This document shows, piece after piece, positions 1-10,900 of a stretch of DNA of 64,000 bases. Both the position numbers and the translations under genes were made by a program. The notes below the pieces were generated by a model, which was not told the DNA's origin, did no database searches, and saw only the letters and a program-made list of their open reading frames with translations. The number at the start of each line of letters is the position of its first letter. Within the stretch, counting starts at the first letter, position 1. This stretch comes from Micractinium sp. NFX-FRZ (lineage: Eukaryota > Chlorophyta > Trebouxiophyceae > Chlorellales > Chlorellaceae). Location of the stretch: positions 1-64,000 of the forward strand of contig JAPTJF010000277.1 of the NCBI GenBank assembly GCA_029339195.1, given 5' to 3'.

Positions 1-84
1 TACTTTTTACTATCAAAGCCTCCCTCCCTCCTCTCTTTTCTGAAAGTTTGAGTTGCCAAAACAAAAGATCCAGGCGCGGCGGCC

Positions 85-396
85 TTACAACCGAATGGTG
101 ATTTCTGGCTCGGACTGACACTAGTAGTTGACACATGCACCTGACCGACTCGCACCATTCGTGGCTCTCATGTTGACTCCGCCTGCCAAAAATCGGAAGG
201 CGGCAGGGCACCCAGCCCAGGTGGCATTGGAGCCACAACCAGTTCAGACCTGCAAGATTGCACCACCTACAGTCAAACAGGTGACAGCTACTAATCAATC
301 AACCCCAACAAGCGGTGCTGGCAGCAATTAGGTGCAAGCTGACGGTGGCGGTTGCCAGGTGTTGGCAGCGGTGGACACCAGGGCGGTGCAGAGTTT
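85..396. repeat. Left copy of a duplicated non-coding block
   Basis: This stretch matches 7109-7422 almost base for base, with scattered substitutions and small indels (for example TTACAACCGAATGGTGATTT at the start of both). In the right copy the block lies just upstream of the DMAP1 gene, in the same orientation. The left copy lies downstream of the LRR kinase stop codon, so the two copies flank that kinase gene as direct repeats about 7 kb apart. I see no terminal repeats or target-site duplication that would mark it as a transposon, and infer a segmental duplication. Confidence 0.85.
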
Positions 397-398
397 TG

Positions 399-780
399 TG
401 GTCAAGCCCAAGGGCATGAGCAGTCAAGCAGGGAGCTGTTGCTGCAGGGTTGTTTGCTGATGATGAGCCGCTTGCAGAGCATTCAGACTTGCTGCTGTGC
501 GGTCCGCGAGCGGCATTCGGCGGTGTGCCGCTGCGGCCACCGCCGCCGTGGCTTTCCTTCCTTCCTTCCTGTTACACCGTGTACGTCTCAAAAGAGATGA
601 CGGCTTGCTCCGCCTTGGCTGAACAGCTGCCACTGCACACTCCAAGCATGCCTCTGCTCATTCTATGTGTCACCTGCATTGCCAGCGGTGCTCCCGTTCT
701 GCTGCCGACATGCGCAGCACCGACACCCTCGAGGCACGCACCGCCTCCGTGCTCACTCCCGCCGTTGCACTGCAGTTGCG
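399..780 (+). pseudogene. Truncated copy of DMAP1 exon 1 end and intron 1
   Basis: From 399 the sequence is homologous to 8005-8369, the last codons of DMAP1 exon 1 (VKPKGMS) and its first intron. The join to the preceding block at about 396 corresponds to a deletion of roughly 585 bp (7423-8004), which removes the DMAP1 start codon and most of exon 1. The copy has also lost the GC splice donor: AGCAGGCAAG in the functional gene reads AGCAGTCAAG here. Similarity fades soon after the position matching the intron 1 acceptor. It cannot encode a DMAP1 protein. It overlaps the likely 3' untranslated region of the kinase gene on the opposite strand. Confidence 0.8.
572..576 (-). terminator. Candidate TGTAA poly(A) signal of the LRR kinase gene
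   Basis: On the minus strand a TGTAA motif lies about 270 bases downstream of the kinase stop codon at 849. TGTAA is the usual polyadenylation signal of chlorophyte green algae. It falls inside the DMAP1-derived pseudogene sequence, so the kinase gene may end its transcript in duplicated DNA. Confidence 0.35.
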
Positions 781-848
781 TGGCAGCGTGCTTTCCCACG
801 AAACCAGCCGATCACCAAGTGTATTTGTGCAGAGCAGTGCAGCACAGT

Positions 849-3800
849 TCAGCTGCCACTCCTCCCAAGCGGCACAGCTTGCAGCCGCTGCAGTGCCAGC
901 GCTGCTGTGGGCCGCAGCTCCGGATCCAGCAGCAGGCAATCATCCACTAGTGCAGCCACCTCCTGCAAAGAAAGCCAGGATGAGCACGTGAAAAAGCATG
1001 CACGCATCTTGGGGCAGGGCAGGCCGGCAGGCAGCCGGCTGGCAGGCGGGCAGGCAGCCGGGCGGGCAGGCGAGCAGTAAGCAATGAAGAGTTCAGCTGC
1101 AAAAGTGCAGCTGTTGTAAGCAGCCCAGCTGAATAACAGGCCTCCCCACCTGCGGGCACTCCTCAGGGACACGTGGCAGGCGCCAGCCGCCTCGGGCCGT
1201 TGTCACCTGCTTCGTCAGCAGCGACACCAACAGCAGCCCAAACTGCGGGCCAGGCAAGAAAGGGGCATGCTGTCCTGCTTGCCATGCCCATCCCGCACCA
1301 CCATCTGCCATGGCTGGAGTGCCAGCGCACGACTGCAGCTGACCAGCAGCAGCTTTGGTGTTGTGCATGATGGGCAGTGCATGAAGCTCTGCATGAGCCT
1401 GCGGCCGTCACTGTCCAGCTCAGCACCACACCATCCCTGCAGCACCGCAAGCCTGCAGCCCAGATCGCACTCTTGCATTTGCCCTTGCCACCCCCTGTTA
1501 GCTTGCAAGAAGGCGGCTCACCGAGTAGATGTCGGCGGTCAGGGTGCAGCAATGCCCCATGATCTGCTCGGGGGCTGCGTACGCACGAGTGAAGCCGGCG
1601 GCGGTGCGTGCACCCGTGCCCAACAGTTGTGCCAGGCCCAAATCCGCTAGGCATGCCCGCCAATCGGACGACAGCAGCACATTGCTGCAGGCGGGGGAGG
1701 GGCGCAGTCAGGAGCGCTGAGGCATTGGTGCCACCCGCCGCCAACCACTAAGCAGCAAGCACCCCCATCAGCAACAAGCACACGAGCGCTCACCCCGGCT
1801 TCAGGTCGCTGTGCATCACCCCCAGCTGGGTGTGCAGGTGGTCCAACGCCTCTGCCACGTCCAGCGCCACCTGGCGGCCGCTGCAGGAGGGGGCCGCACA
1901 AACGGAGCAGCAGCAACGTCTTTGTAACATCTGCCTGGCAGGCGTGCGTTTTGCCGGCCATAGGCAGGTATGCCAGCAGGGCGTCTACGGAGCATTGAAT
2001 GCACAATGGGCAGGGCGGATGTGCATCCCTGCAAGCAGCTGCAGAATCAGGAGGCCGTGGCACCTACCGCGCCCCCCACCGCAGCTCATCGGCCCGCTGG
2101 GGGTCCCTCAGCACCGATTGCAGGCTCCCGTTGGGCATCAGCTCCATCGCAACCATGAGCAGACGGCTCTGCACAACAGGCAAACAGGTCAGGCAAGGTC
2201 TACTTTACGCATGCAACACGGAGCGCGGCGCCGGCATGGGTGACATTGCTGTTGCAGGTCCAGGACACAACAAACGATCATTCAATATGCACTTGGGGTT
2301 GGTACCCCTGCGGCAGATACCTGCAATGCCACGCCCAGCAAGGGCACCACCCGTGGGTGCCGGCACTGCCGCACCATCGCCACCTCACGCCACATGGCAC
2401 CGCTGTCTATGCCGGCCTCCAGCTCAAACACCTGCCCGGGGGTGGGGGTAGGCAGGGTGGCTTGCAGGTGCTAGATGACGGGCAGGAAGTCGGCCCGGGG
2501 TGCGCATGGAGGCTGTTGAGCCTCGATGGCTCTGCATCCCCGTTTAAGCAGTCAAGGAATGCAAGAAGCAAGCATCCTGCCCGCATGGCCTGTTCAGCAT
2601 TGCCCTGGCCGCCTTCACTTTCAGATGCAGGAAGCATACCTGAAGCGGCTTGGCCGCCTTCGCTCTCACTCACCTTGACAGCTGCCAGTTTCACGTTGGC
2701 ACCGTTTGTAGCGAGCAGCCTGGCCATGAGCACCATGGCATGTGCGCCCGTGCCCAGCACCACAAAGTCTCCTTGACTGTCCAACACGAGCTGCGGGGAG
2801 AGGGGCGGGCAGGGAGGCCATGTCCGCAACAGTGCAGTTGACGCGTCCATGCACATAGTGCTGAAAAGGCCCGGCGCCTGAGCACACCTAATAGGAGGAG
2901 CATGCAGCAGCTGAAAAGGCCCGGCACCTGAGCACACCCAATAGGAGGTAGCAAGATACCTGCACGTGGTGGCGGCCCGCAAGCAGGTCGACTGTCGGTG
3001 CGCACCTCCAAACGCTCGGGCTGGATTCGAAGGGACTCGGTGGGCAGGCCCCAACGCCCGCTGCCGGTGTGCGGTGGGCGCGCACCGCCAGTGCTACCAG
3101 CAATAAACCTTGTGTTGCCGCCTGACAGCAGAAGTTCGGATGCGTCGGCATCTACTGGCACATGCTGCTGCCCTAACTTGTGTGCTGCAGGAGGCTCCCC
3201 CACTGCCGTCATCCGAATGCCATTGTGGCCGGCCAGCGCAGCGCTCAGCAGGCTTGCAAGCCGGCCATGATGGTGCGCCCGCCGTACCAAGGAAGCTGGC
3301 AAGCCCTGCCGTTGCCGCGGTGCCGCCTCGCTGCCGAATTGGAGCCAGTCATGGCCGGCCTGCTGCTGCTGCTCTTGCTGCTGCTGCTCTTGCTGCTGCT
3401 GCTCTGCAAGCTGCAATAAATTATGTTGTTCCATGAGGTGTCGCGGATGTTGAGCCCGCTGCCGGAGCAGCGCCCGGCTCGCCAGCCCGGCTGCAAACAG
3501 TGCCAGCGCCAGCGGGACCAGGCTGGCTGCCGCCAACCGCCGCCTCTGGGCCGACACGTGCATTTTGGGCTCGCTGCCTGTTGGTGACCCCACAGGTGAT
3601 GTGATATGAAAGTGCAACTGCTCATAACATGGCAGCGGTGCAGGGTTGACTGCAGTGCCAGTAACATCGCTGCAGCATCGAGGGGTGCAGAGCCTGGGCA
3701 AGCCTGTTAGTGACTCAGGATGGAAACACTCGAAGTGGCAAGATAACTGAGGGCGGGGCCTTCTTTCGGTCTACAAAAGGCTGACCAGCAAGGACAATGC

Positions 3801-6121
3801 TGAACCAACAAAGTCGCTGACGCACAAGACGGAGACAATGCCTGACGCCCAGGCGGCAGCGCTGCAAATAATGTCGTCAAACTCACAGGATGCTCAGATG
3901 TGCAAGAGGCGTCGTGCACCAGGCGCCAGGTATCGTTCCCACCAAGCCCGTCCTGGCCAGATACCTGCAAGTTTGGTGTTGTATGCATGCATGCTTACTG
4001 AAACGCATGACGGCAAGCAGGCAGGTGGCGGGGAGCGCAGGCACGCAGCGGCTGCAGGGAGTGCAACACAGCTCTTCCTTACAAGCTGATAAGGCTGGGC
4101 CAAGGCAGGCGAGGAGGGAGGGTGCCGGTCAGCGCTGTGTTGCTCCCAATACGGAGGTGTTGCAGCCTGGGCAAGGACCCGTTCGCCAGCCAAGCCGGCG
4201 GGAAGGCGGGGCCACTTAGGCAGTTATCAAAGACGGAGAGCCATGTGGCCTGCAGTAAAGAGAAAGCGATGGAGGGGCACGAGGGAGGTGAGGAGTGGAA
4301 TAAGGAAGGCACTGAGCAAGCGCGACACATGCACTCGGCTAAGCCAGGCATTCGACCAAGGCATGTGTGCGTACCTTGGCAGATGCCCAATCGGGTGGTA
4401 GACTCCCCACAAACCTGTTTTCATCCAGCTGCACAAGTGGGAGGGGTGGAGGCGGGGCAGGGTGGTCATGCGCCGGCAGGCTGATGAGTTCAAGATGGGG
4501 TGTGACCAGACGATGCGTGGCCAATGCCGGGCTCAAGAGCAGGCACATGGGCAGGCAGGCATGAGAGCATCACCATGGCAGGCATGAACTTACCAGTACA
4601 GTGTCAAGGTTTGGGAAGAGTGTAAAGAGGTTGCGAGGGAGGGTGCCGGTTAGGGCGTTATTTGTAAGGTCCATATACAGCAGGTAAGGGAAGGTGCCGG
4701 GCACGAGCCACTCTGCTGGTATCGAGGCCGCCAGCCCCAGACGCGACAGCCTCAGCATGCGAAGCGCGGGAAGATGGGCAGCCCAGTGCGCTGGCAGAGT
4801 GGGTGCGGGCGTGGCAGTGCACTCGGGTGCTGGCACGGCAGCTGTGCTGCAGCCACAGGTGTCCAGGGTTTGCGGTGTCATGTTAATGATTGAGATGCGC
4901 TGCATGTTGCTGCTGAATCCCGGGCCCCAGCTAGCCGGCAGCCCGCCTTCCACTTGCACCGTCACCACCAGCCGCCGCAGCGCGGGCAGCACCCGCGGGT
5001 CGGCGCCCCAGCCGGACGGCAGTGTGCTTCGAAGGGAGGGCCAGATGAGTGAGAGGTCTTGCAGGCTGGGAAGCGCCCCGGGTGGGATGTCGGGCAGCGG
5101 GGCGTCCGAGCCATTGGTGTGGTGCAGACCCAGGCTGCAACAAAACAAACAAGGCAAGCGTGGGGGTTGGGGGCTGGCACAAAGGTGAGGTAAGCTTGTC
5201 GCAAAGCGGCTGCATGCTCGTGTGCCTGGTCAGTGGGCGGTGCTGTGCTGCGCCGTGCTGTGTGTTGTGTTGTGCTGCAGTGTGCTGACCAGTGCTTTGC
5301 AAGCGCGGTGCTGCCATTCTGGCCACAGCTGCTGGGACGCTGCCTCATACAGCCAGGCAGCGGGCAGCGCACATGAGGAGGCGAGGGAATGCGCCTGGTT
5401 GAAGCCATTCGTGCGGCATGACGGTGTCCCATCGAGGCCCGACCCACTGAATGTACAAGTCCTCCAGGGCATGCAGGCGGGACAGTTGTGCCACCTCTGC
5501 GGGCACGGGCACGCCACTAGGCGCCACGTCATCGCTTGTTGGGTGCTGGGCATCCTCTTCAGCAGATGCCTTAGTCAAGATGCGCCTGTCAGGCAGCAAA
5601 AAACAAGGGGCAGGCGAAAGTGGGCGGGAGAGCAGACAGGCACGGATGTAGGCGGCACGTGGCGGGCGAGCAAGCAGAAACCAGTTGTACACAGCACACC
5701 ACTCACAACTGGATGACGCGCCCCTGCTCGTTGCACACCACATGCATGAGAGAGAGTTCAGGAGGGGGGGGGCGCTGCCAGCTGCAGTGGTGGGAGGTGG
5801 GGGCGCGCTGTGCAGGCTGCGGCTCCAGCGTAGAGGTGGGCGTGTGCAGGAGGTCCCACAGAGCATGGATGACGGCCGCTGCAGGCATACACCATACGGG
5901 GAGGCAAACAGCTTAACGGGCAGCAGGAGCATGCACTACAAGTTTCCTACGACGTGCAGGAAAGTGTCAGCACAAGACGGGATGAATTGGTTCCCACCTT
6001 CATCCACAGCAGGGGGCGCGGATGGCTGCACCGCCTCTGCCGCTGCCGCAGCTGAGCTGGCATGCAGGCCCAGCACCAGCGCCAGGACCAGGGCTGCCGC
6101 TGCTGCCGTAGCTGCCACCAT
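849..6121 (-). CDS. Leucine-rich-repeat receptor-like protein kinase
   Basis: The start at 6121 opens a signal peptide ([18 protein letters not shown]). Exons 5878-5707, 5585-5373, 5134-4594, 4428-4375, 4249-4083 and 3964-3887 encode LRR units such as LTNNALTGTLP, LDENRFVGSLP and TGLVGTIP. A transmembrane helix (SLVPLALALFAAGLA) and a Gln-rich juxtamembrane stretch follow, in an exon ending at 3006. Kinase exons are 2790-2674, 2431-2321, 2168-2068, 1880-1794, 1684-1522, 1242-1150 and 962-849. They show the Gly loop (GTGAHAMV), the beta-3 lysine (AAVKV), a catalytic loop MHSDLKPGNVLL with Ser for the usual Arg of HRD, DLG for DFG, AAPEQ, and the C-lobe motif LDPELRPT. All catalytic residues are present, so activity is plausible. 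The exon between 3887 and about 3660 is unresolved. The layout equals a plant LRR-RLK of TKL type. Ligand and substrate are unknown. Confidence 0.8.
2860..2948. repeat. Two-copy tandem repeat inside a kinase intron
   Basis: A 39-base unit beginning GCTGAAAAGGCCCGGC occurs at 2860-2898 and 2910-2948, 50 bases apart, with two mismatches. It lies in the intron between the juxtamembrane exon and the exon holding the Gly-rich loop. Confidence 0.9.
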
Positions 6122-6169
6122 TGACCGCTATATGCCCAGCATGTGCTGTATGCATGGAACTGTGGCTGG

Positions 6170-7032
6170 ATGTGGCCTGCCGCCAGCAGTCCACGCCGTT
6201 ACAAGCAGGCCTGCGGCGGACGTGATGCAGCGGCGGAGGTGAGGGCGGCGGCCGCAAGGGCTGCCCGGCGTCTGGTTGCCACGCTCCGCGCTTTTCAAAT
6301 GATGCGGATGACGGTAGAAGCCCCTGAGCTGCTCAGAGCCCGCTGCGGTGGCGCAGCCCGCACTGCGGAGGCGCCCGTGCACACAGCGCCAAAGCGCACA
6401 CTGAGCGAAGTTCGTGAGAGGTGATTGTACGTTGATACATACATAAAGTCTGTCGAGCCTCAGCGGGCGCATTCACAAGTGGCCCCCTGCCGCCCTGGCG
6501 AGTGGACCAGCGGCATGTTCTGGGTGTTCACAGCAGCAACAAACAGGCAGGCTTGGATAACAAAGTGCAACCAGGTCACAGAAAATGCATGGGAAATAAA
6601 CCACACTCCTTCCCTGTTTGTTGCCGCTGCCGTGCAGGCCTGGCGGGTGCTCTGGAGATGCAGCTGGAGGCGCTGCAGAACCGCATGCATTTTGCCCACA
6701 TGCAGCGCATCGCCTCCAGCGCAGCACAGGCAGCATCGCCAGCACTGTCGCCGGCAGCTGCCAGCCCAGCTGCGTCTGTTGCCGAGGCGCGGCGCCTGCG
6801 GCAGCAGCTGGAGCAGGCGCAGCAGCAGAACAGCACGCTGCGTGCCACTGCCGCCCACCTGAGCAAGGCCTTGGCTGTGGTGATGCAGCGCTCGGCAGCT
6901 GGGTGCAGCGGCGGGCAGCGGCCGCCAAGCGGCCACGGCAAGGGCGCAGCCTTGGTGGATGCGCAGGCGGCGGCAGAGGTGCTGGCTCAGTTGGCTGCGG
7001 TTGAGGGGGCTCTGGCCCACATGAATGTGTGA
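6170..7032 (+). CDS. Small coiled-coil protein, uncharacterised (weak model)
   Basis: The 3' exon (6637-7032) is the better-supported part: it follows a clear acceptor ending GTGCAG and encodes a heptad-rich helix (EMQLEALQNRMHFAHMQ, then RRLRQQLEQAQQQNSTLR) ending at TGA. The only upstream segment I can join in frame is 6170-6313, encoding a basic Ala/Arg-rich helix (AAEVRAAAARAARRLVATLR), using a donor GTAGAAG. The product would be about 179 residues. I recognise no family. The proposed ATG is only 48 bases from the divergent start of the LRR kinase, so the two transcripts would overlap or share a very short promoter. The first exon may be wrong. Confidence 0.4.
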
Positions 7033-7916
7033 GCATGGCTTCAACTGCTGTGCTGGCCACGCACATGTGCAGCTTAAGCAGTGCTCCCCTTTATGCCCCA
7101 TGTGTACTTTACAACCGAATGGTGATTTCTGGCTCGGACTGACACTAGTAGTTGACACATGCGCCTGACCGACTTGCCCCGTTCGTGGCTCTCATGTTGA
7201 CTGCGGATCCGCCTGCCAATGCGAAATTTGGAAGGCGGCAGGGCACCCAGCCCAGGTGGCATTGGAGCCACAACCAGTTCAGACCTGCAAGATTGCACCA
7301 CCTACAGTCAATTAGGGGTCAGCTACTAACCAATCCACCCCCAAGAACGGTGCTGGCGACGTTTAGGTACAAGCTGACGGTGGCGGTTAGGCAGTGGTGG
7401 CCACCAGGGCGGTGCAGAGGTGATGTCGCGCAAGGAGCATCCTGACAGTGCAGCCTGAGGTCCTTGAAACTTGAATCTGGTTATCCACAGTGTATTGATG
7501 ACGCGCTGTACGCAGGGTTGCGGTATGACGGACAGTGCAGGCGGTGGCGGCGACGTCGGGGTGGCGGCCCTGCCGCAGTACAGAGGCCGTACCAGTTCAG
7601 CTTTTCCGCGCCTTTTCCGCTCCCACACTGTCCAAAGCATTCGGACAGTGCCCCGCGACACGACAAACCAGCAGCCAGCCCAGTGCGCCGCGGCGAGCAG
7701 CACAGGCACAGGCAGCTGCGGGGCTATTGGAGCGGCGGCGCGCCCATCGGCGGTCAATACACTACCGGAGTCGTTTCTACTCGCCAGGTTCTTGCCGCGC
7801 CGTCGGCACGCCGATCAATTTCTCACGGCTCGCCTGGGCCGCCCTGGCAGCCGGGGCGTGGGCTGCCTAGCGCCTCTGGCGCCTCCGGCGCGTGTGGAGC
7901 GCGGGAGTGAGGCGCC
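7033..7916. other. Intergenic region upstream of DMAP1, containing the right repeat copy
   Basis: Between the coiled-coil gene stop and the DMAP1 ATG lie 884 bases. The first 390 hold the right copy (7109-7422) of the block repeated at 85-396. The rest is GC-rich and presumably holds the DMAP1 promoter and 5' untranslated region. No TATA box or gene is evident. Confidence 0.6.
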
Positions 7917-10900
7917 ATGGGCGACGTGAAGGACATCCTGGGGGTGCCCCGCGAGGGGCTGGCGCCGCCGTCGGGCAAGTCGAAGAAGGCGGACGCACCC
8001 AAACTGGTCAAGCCCAAGGGCATGAGCAGGCAAGCAGGGAGTGTTACTGCAGGGCTGTATGTTGGTGATGAACCGCTTGCAGAGCAGCGCGTTCAGACGT
8101 GCTGGGCAGCCTGCGAGCACCCTCGGCACCTGTGGTGCGCCGCTGCAGCCACCACCGCCGCGCCTCGCTCCGCTTTTGGCTGCGCGGCTGCAACTGCACC
8201 CTCCCAGCGGACCCCTGCATGCCTTTGCTCATCATCTGTGTCATCTGCATTGCCAGCAGTACTCATGTGCTGCTGCCAACATGCGCAGCACCGGCACCCC
8301 TCCCAGGGAGCCCCCGCCTCCCTGCTCACCGCCGCCGCCGCTGCCGCCGCCGCTGACACCGCATTGCAGGGAGGCGTTTGCGCTGCTCAGCGCCTCCCAC
8401 CCGCTCATGCCCTCCCAGCTCATGGGAGACATCCGCAAGAAGGAGGGGGTGGCGGGGCTCAAAGAGAAGGCGCGGCGGGACCCCAGAGGGGTAGTGACCT
8501 TTGAGGTGTGCAGCGTGCTTAGCCCGAACAGAGTTCCTCTTTGCGGTGGCCCAGGCCTGTTCTGCTGGGTGCCATGTGGGGTGCAAGGAGGACGCGGGGT
8601 TTGTCTGGGAGACGGAGGTTGCGCTGCCTGGGCAGGCCGCATTGCAGTAGTGCCTAACCGCATGCTGTGCTGGAACGGGTGGGCCAGGCAGCAGGAGCTG
8701 TGCAGGCAGGCAGGCAGGCTCTGCCGCGCCATGTCTTATCATCTCAACTGGTCAACATTCCACTGTTCTTGCTGCAGTGGCGCAAGTTCAAGAACCCGGC
8801 ACGCAGCGACGGGCTGGAGCTTGAGCACTGGGTGAAGTGCTTCCGGGACGCGCAGGTGGGGCGGGCAAGGTGGTACTGTGTGCACCATGGCAGTCAAGCC
8901 CCCCGCCCCCCGGGCAGCAGTGGAGGCTGGGCTTGAAAGTTGGGGGTTGCTGTACACCATCAGCGTTGAGTTGCGCGCTACAGGGATGCGCAGGTGGGGG
9001 CGCGGGGGCCCTGGATGGGAGCCATCCTTTTGGCGGCAGTTGATGCAGGAACCGCTGAAGGCAACAGGCTGTGCGAGAGGCACGAAGCTGCTGCAAGGGG
9101 GAGCAGCTGCCTGCCCGTCCGCCTGGGCTGCTGAGCCGGCCATGGCTGGCTCCATGCTTCAACTGCTGCCGCTTCAACCACTCAGCTGCATCCTACCACC
9201 GGCCCCCTGCTGTCATTCCTTGCTTCCCTGCAGGGCCGGGTGACCCCAGCAGAGGCGGGGGAGTACTCGTTCGCCAAGTACAACAAAAAGGTGGGACCAC
9301 TTAGCGGTACCATACTGCAGGTTCTAACAATGTCGGTTGCCTGGAAGGGCGACCTCTGCGCTGCGCTCCCCCTGCGCTGCGCCATGCTGGCATGTGCTGC
9401 CGGCGTGGCTGGAGCAGGCGCCCCTCCCCCAGCTGCGTGCGCTCCCGCTGTGCCTGCACAGAGATCTGTCCGTAGCCGCCATCACCAGTGCTGCAACACT
9501 TGCATCATCACCCCCGTGTACCGCCGTCTGTACCGCAGCCCCCCATCCTGCGGTACAACGACGAGGAGTACTCAAACCTGCTCAAGAAGGAGGCGGGGTG
9601 GGGCCGGGAGGAGACCGATTACTTGATGGACTTGGCCGCCCGCTTTGAGCTGCGCTTTGTGGCAATCGCCGACAGATACGAGGTGCGCGTGCTGGGAACC
9701 AGATTGTGTGTGTGGAGGGGTGTACAGGTGGGGTGCTTTGAGCTGCGCTTTGTGGCGATCGCCGACAGATACGAGGTGCGCGTGGGGTTGTTAAGCGAGG
9801 GTTGTGTGTGTCAGTATGGCGAGGGCTTTATGGTCGGGGTGGTTTGAGCTGCGCTTTGTGGCGACCGCCGATAGATACGAGGTGCGCTTGTTTGGAACTG
9901 TGTGTCGTGTGAAGGGTTTCTGGGTGGGGTGTCTTAGGCTCGCAGCGACGGGACAGCCAGGGTGGGCGATGGGCCGCGGATGCTGCGGTGGGGTGGGTTT
10001 TGCCGCGGTTGTGTACAGCAACTGCTGGCGGCCTGTGTGCGTCCGGCACCGCTTGGCACCCGCACTGGCTATACGGTCATGTCCGTCACCCTGACCAAGC
10101 CCATGTGTGCAGTTTCTGGGTGCCCCGGAGCGCAGCATTGAGGACCTGAAAGCCCAGTCGATACCACAGCCGCCTGACACCCCCTCTACCCCTGTCCAAT
10201 CATGTCTGCAGTTCCCAGGCGCCCCAGAGCGCAGCATCGAGGACCTGAAGGCGCGGTACTACAGCGTGGCGCGGCAGCTGCTGGTGGGGCGCGAGGGCGG
10301 CCCGGAGAGCGTGGCCAACGCTGTGCTGGTGAGGTGGCAGCTGAGGTGGCAGCTGAGGTGGCAGCTGAGCATGAGCCATGGTGGCAGTACACGTGGCAGA
10401 GGTTGAGAGGAGCAGGTGCCAGGTGGCAGGCGGCGTCAGGTGGTGGCTGAGTTGGCAGTGGTCGCAGCTGAGCTGGCAGTTGCTTTACACTGAGCTGGTG
10501 CCAGCTGAGAGCAGCCTCGCCAAGCCAGGTGGGAGCTGGGCTGGACTGAGTCGGACTAAGCGCTGATCTCTCTCACTGCTGCCCTCTTCCCCCGCCCCCG
10601 CCCCAGCCCGTTCGACGCGCAGCTGTATGTTTCCTCATAATAATTCTCTTGAGTACAGTCCTGACTTCAATCTTCTCTGCCTCCCCGCCCCCACAGGTGC
10701 GGCACCCGTTCAACGCGCAACACGAGCGGGAGCGCAAGCGGGGGTTGGAGCTCCTGATGCAGCGCAGCCGGGAGCAGGACGAGGCGGAGAACGAGATACT
10801 GCAGCAGGCGGCTCAGGTGGGCACTTCTTACCTAGTCTAGGGCGTGTGTTTCTTGGATTTTGCTTGGTGGAGGGCAGCAGGGAGCAGTGCGAGGCGGAGG

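Noticed and set aside
85..780. Repeated block considered as a transposable element
   Set aside because: Both copies relate to one gene's upstream and exon 1 region, with no terminal repeats, target duplications or transposase remnants, so segmental duplication explains it better.
7152..7445. Open frames inside the two repeat copies (from 128 and 7152) with similar starts
   Set aside because: They begin at non-ATG codons, differ by frameshifts after a few residues, and lie in non-coding duplicated DNA.
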